Source: an uncultured Sphingomonadaceae bacterium
Lineage (GTDB): Bacteria; Pseudomonadota; Alphaproteobacteria; Sphingomonadales; Sphingomonadaceae
Reading direction: 5' to 3'
DNA: 9,310 nucleotides
Assembly: GCA_938003725.1 (NCBI GenBank)
Contig: CALKXX010000139.1
Span: 1-9,310 of the forward strand
The notes beneath the pieces are model-generated. The model was given only the letters and a program-made list of their open reading frames with translations. It was not told where the DNA came from and ran no database searches. Numbering within the stretch: the stretch's first letter is position 1; every line of letters starts with the position of its first letter. Made by a program: the position numbers and the translations under genes. This document shows positions 1-6,450 of this stretch, in pieces.

Positions 1-1498
1 AGATGGGCTTTTCACTGCCATCATCAGCAACACTCGCGGCCGCGCCCGCCGCTTTCAAAATACGATCCGCTTGTTTGGTAACGTCTTTACGCATCAACTG
101 CTCGTTTTGGTGAAAGTGCATATTGATCCGCACCAAAGGCATTCCGAAAGCATCACGTTTGCTCTCATCCAGTGTAATTCGGTTGTCTTCATAGGGCAGG
201 CATTCGCCAAAGGCGGCCATCGCCATGATCCAAGGCCCCGGTTTACGCAGTGCTTCCTTATAATCTGCGCCAATGCCTTTTTGATGCATCGTAAATCGAT
301 GATCGAGCCGTACAGGCACACATTGAATGCCATAGCCGCGAATAAAATCGGCATCATCGTCCTGCCCGCCGATATTGCGGAAACGCGGAATGTAACAGCC
401 ATTAGGCCTGTGTCCGACAAAATATTTGTCAATATCATCAAAGAACACACCCATATTCGTGCTGTGCTCGTTGTGATCCATCAGATAGCGACCGACGACT
501 CCGCTGCTATTGGCAAGACCATTTGGGAAAGCTGCCGATTTCGAGTTAAGCAATATCTGCGCGCTATGAATTGTGGATGCGTTGAGGAAAATGATACGCG
601 CTTTGTAAACCAGAATTTCTCCGGTTTTCATGTCTTTCATCCGCACGCCGCTTGCTTTGCCGGAAGCGGGATCAAATATGATTTTTTGCACCGCACTTTC
701 CGGTCGCAATGTCAAATTGCCGGTTTTCATCGCCGCCGGCAATGTGGAACTTTGTGTCGAAAAATAACTGCCCGTTGAACAACCTCGCGGACAGGCCCCG
801 CAATAATGACACGGACTGCGACCTTCCAAAGGTTCGGTCAATACCGCTGCTCGTCCGATCGTATAGGTGATATCCGGGGCATGGCGCGCCAGCCTCCCCT
901 TGATCCGCTTTTCCAGCGCATACATTTCCATTGGTTTTTGAAACTCACCGTCAGGAAAAGACTCAAGCCCCTCTTTTTGCCCACTGATCCCGATATATTT
1001 CTCTACATGGCTATACCATGGCGCGATATCTTCATATCTTATCGGCCAATCGACGCCGTGCCCGTCTTCGGCATTGGCAGTGAAGTCGTGCGGCCCCCAG
1101 CGATAGGTTTGCCTCCCCCACATTAAAGAGCGCCCGCCTACGCGACCACCTCTCATCCATTCAAAATTGGTACCATTTTCCTGAATATAGGGTTCGTCGC
1201 TGTCCTTTACCCAATGCGACCGCGTTGCCTCGTCAAAGGCATAGCTTTTGGATTGAACAGCATAGTCTTTCTGATTGCGTTGATAATCATCTAAACCGCC
1301 AAACGGGATCGACCAGTTTTGCGCATGCTCTCCCTCATATTCACCCGGATGATTGAGCGCCGTGCCCCGCTCTAGCATAAGCACCTGCATGCCTTTTTGC
1401 GTCAGCTCGCGCGCGGCAACACCGCCGGTCATGCCGGATCCAATAACGATGGCGTCATACATAATATTCGTCGAGGCCTGGTTGCTTTGGTCTGCCAT
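1..1498 (-). CDS. GMC-family FAD-dependent oxidoreductase (C-terminus beyond window)
   Basis: This is a flavin-dependent dehydrogenase of the glucose-methanol-choline family; the substrate, probably a sugar or alcohol, cannot be read from sequence. The frame is open from ATG at 1498 to the left edge, giving 499 codons, so the last few dozen residues and the catalytic His pair are outside. Residues 18-26 (VIGSGMTGG) form the FAD-binding Rossmann loop. Residues 117-128 (GGRVGGRSLMWG) match the GMC signature, residues 308-320 the second GMC-like segment, and residues from about 430 begin the C-terminal GMC domain. Cysteines 230, 233, 236 and 240 form CX2CX2CX3C, an arrangement typical of Fe-S binding and reminiscent of the cluster in bacterial FAD-glucose dehydrogenase. 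There is no signal peptide. The start overlaps the stop of the upstream subunit-3 gene (TAATG) and has no clear Shine-Dalgarno, which suggests translational coupling. The family call is firm; the cluster and substrate are inferred. Confidence 0.93.
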   Translation of the reverse strand, partial: MADQSNQASTNIMYDAIVIGSGMTGGVAARELTQKGMQVLMLERGTALNHPGEYEGEHAQNWSIPFGGLDDYQRNQKDYAVQSKSYAFDEATRSHWVKDSDEPYIQENGTNFEWMRGGRVGGRSLMWGRQTYRWGPHDFTANAEDGHGVDWPIRYEDIAPWYSHVEKYIGISGQKEGLESFPDGEFQKPMEMYALEKRIKGRLARHAPDITYTIGRAAVLTEPLEGRSPCHYCGACPRGCSTGSYFSTQSSTLPAAMKTGNLTLRPESAVQKIIFDPASGKASGVRMKDMKTGEILVYKARIIFLNASTIHSAQILLNSKSAAFPNGLANSSGVVGRYLMDHNEHSTNMGVFFDDIDKYFVGHRPNGCYIPRFRNIGGQDDDADFIRGYGIQCVPVRLDHRFTMHQKGIGADYKEALRKPGPWIMAMAAFGECLPYEDNRITLDESKRDAFGMPLVRINMHFHQNEQLMRKDVTKQADRILKAAGAAASVADDGSEKPI

Positions 1499-2145
1499 TA
1501 CATCAAGGGGACCGAAGCCCAGCTGCTATCATCGGAGCTAAGCTCGGTATTACCATCAAATTTTCCGGGCATCATTTCATAGCGAAGTACTTGCTGTGCA
1601 CCCACTTCCGACATGAAAAAACCGGTGACGGTGATTTCTTTGAACAATGCCAAAAACGGAATGTCTTTCTGAACCTCGCTCACGGATGCACCGCCAAAAG
1701 CAAACCAGCCATGCTCGCTTTGCTCTTCTTCCATTTTTTCAAGGACGGCTTTTTGAGATTGTGGATCGCAGTCGGAAAACTTCTGGCCATGTCGCGCAGT
1801 TGCTCGCCCATCCGCATCAGTCAGACCTTTGTCAAACAATGCCCTCTCCGGCGGTGCCATCCACTGGTCATAGAGCAATTCCAAAAATTTGGGTACTTGG
1901 GCATCGATAGCGCCCGGCGTATCGGTTCTGGGTATCAGGGTCTCTGTCATCGCAGACACAAGCTTGCGTTTTTCGGGCGAAAATGCATCGACTGGCTGAT
2001 CGACATAGGCATTGCGCTGCGCCATCGGCATGGCCATGTGATCATGTGCCGGACCTCCAAGCATAGCCGACAATCCCCGGGAATATAGAATTCCGCCGGT
2101 GGTCGCTGCTGCGGCAGCAAGAACTCCTCTTCGTCCAATCTTCAT
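1498..2145 (-). CDS. Gluconate 2-dehydrogenase subunit 3 family protein with Tat signal
   Basis: A 215-residue accessory (gamma-type) subunit of a GMC dehydrogenase. In characterised FAD-glucose and gluconate dehydrogenases this subunit carries the twin-arginine signal and takes the folded flavoprotein across the inner membrane. Here the N-terminus MKIGRRGVLAAAAATTGG has twin arginines (R5, R6) and a hydrophobic alanine-rich stretch. The mature part shows the family's ETLIPRTDTPGA block (68-79) and the segment TGFFMSEVGAQQVLRYE (174-190). A His/Met-rich patch, HDHMAMPM (34-41), follows the signal. The same frame is open 29 codons further upstream to 2232, but those residues are hydrophilic and lie inside the neighbouring gene. 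ATG 2145 places the Tat motif at the N-terminus and overlaps the preceding stop as ATGA, with AAGG about 10 bases upstream. The gene ends in TAATG at the GMC start. Confidence 0.9.
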   Translation of the reverse strand: MKIGRRGVLAAAAATTGGILYSRGLSAMLGGPAHDHMAMPMAQRNAYVDQPVDAFSPEKRKLVSAMTETLIPRTDTPGAIDAQVPKFLELLYDQWMAPPERALFDKGLTDADGRATARHGQKFSDCDPQSQKAVLEKMEEEQSEHGWFAFGGASVSEVQKDIPFLALFKEITVTGFFMSEVGAQQVLRYEMMPGKFDGNTELSSDDSSWASVPLM

Positions 2146-2417
2146 TGCATCGCCGCCTTCGCAGTTCGGCGTCTTTGACGAAACCACAAGAATAGAAACG
2201 CGAGCATCGCGGCCAAAGCGGTCACGATCCACCGATTGCTCCAGAACATATATTGCGCGGTGGCATAACGAAGCGCGCTATATATCGAATAGAGCGTTTC
2301 AATTTTTAACAGATGATAAAGTTCAAAAAAAGCATCTGCCAGCAGCGGCGTGCCAAAATGAACAAAGACCAAAATGGCAATCAAAATGAGCAAGCTACGG
2401 GTGGAATATGGCCACAT
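2142..2417 (-). CDS. Small membrane protein of the GMC dehydrogenase cluster, function unknown
   Basis: A 91-residue protein I do not recognise. It has two hydrophobic segments, about residues 8-30 and 62-80, separated by a tyrosine-rich stretch of about 30 residues. It ends in a basic tail (RQRRR, 80-84), so both termini are predicted to be cytoplasmic with the middle loop in the periplasm. The first segment ends in LLADAF and could instead be a cleaved signal peptide. There is no CXXCH haem motif and no cysteine. ATG 2417 is the only ATG near the N-terminus, since an in-frame TGA lies five codons upstream; no good Shine-Dalgarno is visible. The stop overlaps the next gene's start as ATGA, which argues that the frame is real and that the product works with the subunit-3 and GMC proteins. 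A membrane anchor or electron-transfer partner is a guess from context only. Confidence 0.72.
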   Translation of the reverse strand: MWPYSTRSLLILIAILVFVHFGTPLLADAFFELYHLLKIETLYSIYSALRYATAQYMFWSNRWIVTALAAMLAFLFLWFRQRRRTAKAAMQ

Positions 2418-2432
2418 GTCCGTGTGGTATCA

Positions 2433-2461
2433 GCGCCCAATTTCGAAGTCAAATTGGGCGC
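2433..2461 (-). terminator. Perfect 11-bp inverted repeat between ydbL and the GMC cluster (possible terminator)
   Basis: Bases 2433-2443 (gcgcccaattt) are exactly complementary in reverse to 2451-2461, with a 7-base loop. The repeat starts 19 bases after the ydbL stop and ends 16 bases before the ATG of the small membrane protein, and both flanking genes are on the minus strand. No T-tract follows on either strand, so it is not a standard intrinsic terminator. It may terminate weakly, protect the 3' end of the ydbH-ynbE-ydbL mRNA, or act in the leader of the next gene. Confidence 0.5.
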
Positions 2462-2479
2462 ATCTTCAATCAGATAACA

Positions 2480-2875
2480 TCAAGGACAGCGCGAATCCCG
2501 TGTTGGCGCCGCGGAAGAACGTGTCTGCCAGCTGCCATCAGGCGCCTGATATTTTTCACCCGGTGTCGTCCGCATGATCAAATTACAACCCGATGTGAAC
2601 GCAAATTGCTCTACAGTCGAATTTGTCGCTTGTGCCTTTCGGGTATAGGCCGCCTTGCGCTTAATGTTCAAATCTTCGACCAAAGCCTTGGTCGATGCTG
2701 ACGGAGAGGACACATAGCCGAGATAACCATCCGGCTTTTCCCCAATGGCACCAGAAGAGCGCGCGGCCTCATAAGCGGGATCGCGCTGCGCCATTACTGG
2801 TGTTGCGACAACCGCAGTAAGAGCCAAACCGCCCAATATCGTCAAAGCTTTATTGTTTTTCATATACTCAAACAT
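2480..2875 (-). CDS. ydbL: YdbL family (DUF1318) periplasmic protein
   Basis: A 131-residue exported protein of the YdbL/DUF1318 family. In Escherichia coli, YdbL is a periplasmic partner that modulates the YdbH-YnbE lipid-transport bridge. The N-terminus is a Sec signal peptide: a basic KNNK stretch, a hydrophobic core at 11-25 and a likely cleavage site VMA|Q after residue 29. The mature part carries the region around KALVEDLNIKRKAAY (63-77), typical of the family, and a C-terminal PGEKYQAPDGSW block (105-116). C97 and C130 are the only cysteines and could form a disulfide. The ATG at 2875 overlaps the ynbE stop as TGATG. A second in-frame ATG at 2863 (MKNNKAL) would give a cleaner signal peptide and is an equally plausible start. 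It is the last gene of the ydbH-ynbE-ydbL set, matching the E. coli order. Confidence 0.87.
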   Translation of the reverse strand: MFEYMKNNKALTILGGLALTAVVATPVMAQRDPAYEAARSSGAIGEKPDGYLGYVSSPSASTKALVEDLNIKRKAAYTRKAQATNSTVEQFAFTSGCNLIMRTTPGEKYQAPDGSWQTRSSAAPTRDSRCP

Positions 2876-3150
2876 CAGAAAATATCCGCTTCCTCGTTGA
2901 TTAAATCCTTAGCATCGCCATCAAGGCGATACACCACTTCCTGTTTAATATTGATATTCAGGTTGATGACGATTGGTTTGTCAGGTGCGGCAACTTGTAC
3001 GCATCCGGCCAATCCAAAAGCAACGCCCGATATCAGGGTAGTGGCTGCTAAACTCCTCATATTACGGCGAATCGCATTGTTCACGCGATCCGTCAATTGA
3101 TATGTCGTATAGCGCATCTTCGCTTTCCCCCCGGTGAATGGACTATTCAT
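2875..3150 (-). CDS. ynbE: YnbE-like outer-membrane lipoprotein
   Basis: A small lipoprotein of the YnbE family. In E. coli, YnbE sits in the outer membrane and binds the C-terminal end of YdbH, completing a bridge for phospholipids. The lipobox is LAGC, with lipidated Cys50, followed by VQ, so there is no Asp retention signal and outer-membrane sorting is expected. After it comes the family core IVINLNINIKQEVVYRL (60-76), then an acidic tail ending ADIF. The start is ambiguous. ATG 3150 has a good Shine-Dalgarno (GAGGAA, 3160-3155) but puts about 30 extra residues before the signal peptide. ATG 3060 (MRSLAATTL) gives a normal lipoprotein signal without an obvious ribosome site. ATG 3117 is a third choice, with a G-run upstream. 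The gene start overlaps the ydbH stop by eight bases. Confidence 0.88.
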   Translation of the reverse strand: MNSPFTGGKAKMRYTTYQLTDRVNNAIRRNMRSLAATTLISGVAFGLAGCVQVAAPDKPIVINLNINIKQEVVYRLDGDAKDLINEEADIF

Positions 3151-6100
3151 CGATTTCCTCTATTTTCTTGGCTGCATCGCTCGCTCTCGCCTCTTTTGCG
3201 CGAACGAGTGCTGGAAGGTTCTGGCCGACCAATATTTCCGGTTCATAATAGGCCTTGGCGCTGCTCATCAACTGCATGAAAGGCGCTTGAATCCTGACGT
3301 TGAACTCGATCGGAACTTTTGCAAGCTGCTTGGTGATAAAGTTTTTGCTAGCGGTATCTCCCTGTTGCAGGCCAGCGAATTTCACCTCAGTGACTATCTC
3401 TCCATCAATCGCCCCATCCATGCCAATGGTCAGGTTACGATATTTTACAGATTTCAGAGCGTTAAACGCAAAATTCGCAAACACGCCCATGTCCTCATAT
3501 GTCAGTTCTCCGATATAAGAGAGCGATCCACCGCCTTCTCTAGCCGCCAGATAACCGCCGGCAATACGTCCGCCATCCTGATCGAACACCATAGGTAACT
3601 TACCGTCAAACACGCCTGTGGCCGCCATATTCTCAAAATCAAATTGAGTCAGAAATTGCGCGGCATCAATACCTTCAACAGTGAACACCAATCGCCGTTC
3701 AGCCTCATCTCCCAAATCCAAAACTGTCGGCTCCAGCAGCAGATTCCCGCCCGCGAATGGCCATTTTCCGCCTGCGATTTCCATTTTAAAATCAGGCAGC
3801 AGCCGATAGCTTAAGATGCCGTTGAACACAGCAACCCCGGGATTGACCTCTGCCATTTGGACCATTTGTCCGGGAGCAGTTTCGAGCGATAGCAGATCGA
3901 TGAAATTAATCTCTCCCGACAGGCCCGTTACCGGGCCAAACGCGGCCGCAAGGTTCAATCCATCAGATCGAAACACGCCGGAACTCTTTGTCCCATCGTC
4001 AGAATTGTCCCAATTTATCTGGCCCTGCCCATTGATGCTCCCTTCCAAATTGGCGACAACACCCAGGGTCAAGGGGGTCAACAGTTCCGGCTGAAAGCGT
4101 TCGTGGAAACGGATTTCAGGAACGTTCAAAATCGCACTACCGGTGGCATTTTCCAATAGATGCGAGATATTTACGGAAGCGACCTGCGTTTCGGTCGTCG
4201 GCTCAAATAAATTACCCGTGGCGGTAATTTCTCCCTTGGCAAATTTGAGGAATATATCATCGCTCTTTAGCGGCCGGAAACGCTCTTCGGTTTGCGCATC
4301 CCGGACGCGTAATTTTGCGTCCGCAAGCAGTTCACCATTGGAAAAACGCCATTCCCCCTCTACGTCTTCCATCAGCAGCGGGACATTCGCTATCTGGCCA
4401 TTTCCGCCAGTGATCTTTCCGGCAATTTCGCGGCCGAACGCTACGCTTAACAGCTCCATATTTAACCGGGAAATACTGTCACCGGCACCCAATTGAACCG
4501 CAACATTGTTCGCTTGCATGCCGTCGCTCAGCGAAAAGCCAAAATTTCCTGACCGGATGGACAAAGGAGTTTCTCCGACCAATCCGTTGAGATCCAACCC
4601 ATCCGCGCGTGCTGCAATATTGGTACGATTTTGATTGCCAGACACTATTGCCCCTCCTTGAGGGCATAGGGTGGAACGGGTTGGTCCCGCACTGAGGGAT
4701 GATATTCGCATACTGGCAAATTGCACGGTGACACATTGGCGGAACAGCGCGAAACCTCCGCGCGCGTCGATCCTGCCATTGATCGGAAGCTGTAACCCCG
4801 TAACCTGTCCGTCGGGCAACGGGCCGGACAATATAATCCTGCCGTCAATATTCGTTCCGCCCCCTCTGGCCGCCGAAAAGCGTAATGCTGGCACCGTAAG
4901 CTTCGAAGCGCCAGCTGCATAGGGCGCCATATTGATCTGACCGGAAAGCCCACTGGTCAAACTCCCGCTTTTCAGGGCCATGTTGAGTTGCGGGAAGCCG
5001 CCACCTGACAAACCGAAATTTCCATCGCCGCCCATCGCAAACCCGTTATCGTCAAAGATCAAAGCCAGCGGCGCATTTAGCGTTGCAGTTGCGCCAGAGC
5101 GTGAAGAGGCGTCCAATGTCTCTAGAAGCAGATTTGTGCCCGCCGCACCGCTCTCAACGCGCAGATTGGAGCGTAAATCAATATTGTCGCTTGCACGATT
5201 TACAGCTGTTGCAAGCTTACCCATTATTGGGCCAACCGGTGTTTGCGAGGTAGAAGTAGCGATGGCGTTAAGCTGACCCTTTAGACTTTTTGACAGGCGG
5301 ACGGCACGGACCGCCGACTGCCCCTCAAAATTTGCGGCAAATCCATTTTCTCCATAGGCCAATCTCAATGGGCCATTAATCTGTGCCACATTGGCGCCGC
5401 CATAAGGCGAAACCAATCCACGCGCGGTCAACTCAATATTGCCGCTACTTTGATTCAAATCGCCCGAAAAACCGAAGGATGTTTTGACCTCTTGGGACGA
5501 ATATGCGGCATATCTGACCGGACCACCGATCAAACCAACGTCACCTTCCCAGCTCGTAAAATCTTCTGAGAGCGAGACATTAATTTGGGCCGCGATATCT
5601 TCGGACGAAAAATTATCATTTGCACAACGCGCACTTGGAAGCCGCAACGGCCCCTTCAATCTGGGCTTTTTATCGTTGATCGCGATATTTCCGAAAAAAC
5701 TGACTTCGCTTAATCGGCATCCTGCAACCGCCAGATCATCGCTAATCGCCGCAATCTCGCCGCTGAAATTCCGTTGTAATTGCCCCTCGCCGTTGAGCGT
5801 CACCCCGATGGCCCCATATTCGCTATCGATCCGGGCGCGTCCGCTTTCAATACCCAGCCAGATGGCCGGAAGCGCCAGCGGGCTATCGTCATCCGGGTCG
5901 GTAAATTTATCAAGCTCGCCGAACGAAAGTTTTCCGTCAACAAGCCTGCCGAATAATTTGACATTTTTCGCGCGGACCCAGCTTATATTGGGTCCGCTGG
6001 TTGTAATGGAGTTTCCGATCTCTACCAATTCGGCGGTCAGGTCGGGTTGCTCCGGATCACCCAGAACCAGATTGCGAATTACCTGTTTGCTAAAACCGAT

Positions 6101-6289
6101 ATCTGCAATTTCATAGCTTGCTTGCACATCCAGCTTGTCGAGCTCCGTTGCGACTAGATTTTCTGCAACACTGATACGACTGAACCAGATGACCAGAAAC
6201 CCTACCAGAAACAGAAAAAGCAACAGATATATCGCTGTTCGTTTGCGAAAACGGCTGCCTATTGGCGTGTAGTCGGGTTCCTCCTCCAT
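3143..6289 (-). CDS. ydbH: YdbH family AsmA-like intermembrane phospholipid transport protein
   Basis: A large envelope protein, 1048 residues from ATG 6289. YdbH is one of the AsmA-like proteins (with TamB and YhdP) that in E. coli redundantly carry phospholipids from inner to outer membrane through a long hydrophobic beta groove. Seen here: a short acidic cytoplasmic tail, basic RFRKR (13-17), one transmembrane segment at about 19-37, then roughly 1000 periplasmic residues of repeated short alternating strands rich in Gly, Asn and Ser, with LNGEGQL- and IDGRIIL-like repeats typical of AsmA/TamB folds. The YdbH-type C-terminal region occupies about the last 200 residues. Immediate coupling to ynbE and ydbL in the E. 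coli order supports the name strongly. It is longer than E. coli YdbH (879 residues). The frame also opens at TTG 6325, twelve codons upstream; neither start has a good Shine-Dalgarno, and ATG 6289 is preferred for its codon. Confidence 0.9.
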   Translation of the reverse strand: MEEEPDYTPIGSRFRKRTAIYLLLFLFLVGFLVIWFSRISVAENLVATELDKLDVQASYEIADIGFSKQVIRNLVLGDPEQPDLTAELVEIGNSITTSGPNISWVRAKNVKLFGRLVDGKLSFGELDKFTDPDDDSPLALPAIWLGIESGRARIDSEYGAIGVTLNGEGQLQRNFSGEIAAISDDLAVAGCRLSEVSFFGNIAINDKKPRLKGPLRLPSARCANDNFSSEDIAAQINVSLSEDFTSWEGDVGLIGGPVRYAAYSSQEVKTSFGFSGDLNQSSGNIELTARGLVSPYGGANVAQINGPLRLAYGENGFAANFEGQSAVRAVRLSKSLKGQLNAIATSTSQTPVGPIMGKLATAVNRASDNIDLRSNLRVESGAAGTNLLLETLDASSRSGATATLNAPLALIFDDNGFAMGGDGNFGLSGGGFPQLNMALKSGSLTSGLSGQINMAPYAAGASKLTVPALRFSAARGGGTNIDGRIILSGPLPDGQVTGLQLPINGRIDARGGFALFRQCVTVQFASMRISSLSAGPTRSTLCPQGGAIVSGNQNRTNIAARADGLDLNGLVGETPLSIRSGNFGFSLSDGMQANNVAVQLGAGDSISRLNMELLSVAFGREIAGKITGGNGQIANVPLLMEDVEGEWRFSNGELLADAKLRVRDAQTEERFRPLKSDDIFLKFAKGEITATGNLFEPTTETQVASVNISHLLENATGSAILNVPEIRFHERFQPELLTPLTLGVVANLEGSINGQGQINWDNSDDGTKSSGVFRSDGLNLAAAFGPVTGLSGEINFIDLLSLETAPGQMVQMAEVNPGVAVFNGILSYRLLPDFKMEIAGGKWPFAGGNLLLEPTVLDLGDEAERRLVFTVEGIDAAQFLTQFDFENMAATGVFDGKLPMVFDQDGGRIAGGYLAAREGGGSLSYIGELTYEDMGVFANFAFNALKSVKYRNLTIGMDGAIDGEIVTEVKFAGLQQGDTASKNFITKQLAKVPIEFNVRIQAPFMQLMSSAKAYYEPEILVGQNLPALVRAKEARASDAAKKIEEIDE
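3155..3160 (-). promoter_or_regulatory. Shine-Dalgarno for ynbE inside the ydbH 3' end
   Basis: On the minus strand GAGGAA stands four bases before ATG 3150, within the last codons of ydbH. It is one of the few clear Shine-Dalgarno sequences in the window and favours the long form of YnbE, or at least efficient reinitiation after YdbH. Confidence 0.6.
5972..5997 (-). repeat. Perfect 9-bp inverted repeat inside ydbH
   Basis: Bases 5972-5980 (gcggaccca) and 5989-5997 (tgggtccgc) are perfect reverse complements with an 8-base AT-rich loop. It falls about 100 codons into ydbH, encoding part of SGPNISWVRA. It would form a stable hairpin in the mRNA; whether this is functional or chance is unknown. 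Confidence 0.5.
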
Positions 6290-6380
6290 GATCGGTGAAA
6301 TGCAGAACTCTTGCTTAAGTTGCAATGCACAAGTTCTCTAACGGACGTGTTTTTACGCACTGCCAACGAACCTTATCGCA

Positions 6381-6386
6381 ATTATA
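6381..6386 (-). promoter_or_regulatory. Candidate -10 box (TATAAT) for the ydbH operon
   Basis: The minus strand reads TTGTATAAT, an exact TATAAT, in the 161-base region between the divergent ydbH and radC starts. Transcription would begin near 6375, leaving a leader of about 85 bases to ATG 6289 or 50 to TTG 6325. No good TTGACA-like -35 box lies 16-18 bases upstream, so the call rests on the -10 match and position. On the plus strand the same spot reads TATACAAT and could also serve radC, with CTGCCA (6360-6365) 17 bases upstream of TATACA. The rest of 6290-6450 shows no clear operator or RNA element. Confidence 0.42.
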
Positions 6387-6450
6387 CAATTTCGGCCTTC
6401 TGTGATTAGTCGCTTTCCCTGCCCTAGATAGCACGGCTAAAGCTAAACCA

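Noticed and set aside
71..778. Plus-strand open frame of 235 codons
   Set aside because: It lies opposite the GMC oxidoreductase, whose minus-strand frame shows clear FAD and GMC motifs; the plus-strand translation is low in recognisable structure and is a shadow.
2146..2232. 29-codon upstream extension of the subunit-3 frame
   Set aside because: It would bury the twin-arginine signal inside the protein and is fully contained in the preceding small membrane-protein gene; ATG 2145 fits the Tat signal and the ATGA junction.
2142..2417. Small membrane protein as a sortase-type substrate (signal peptide, C-terminal helix, RRR tail)
   Set aside because: No LPXTG, PEP-CTERM or GlyGly-CTERM motif precedes the C-terminal helix, so there is no support for a sorting signal.
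5484..6116. Plus-strand open frame of 210 codons inside ydbH
   Set aside because: Antisense shadow of the long ydbH frame, Ser/Pro-rich with no domain signature.
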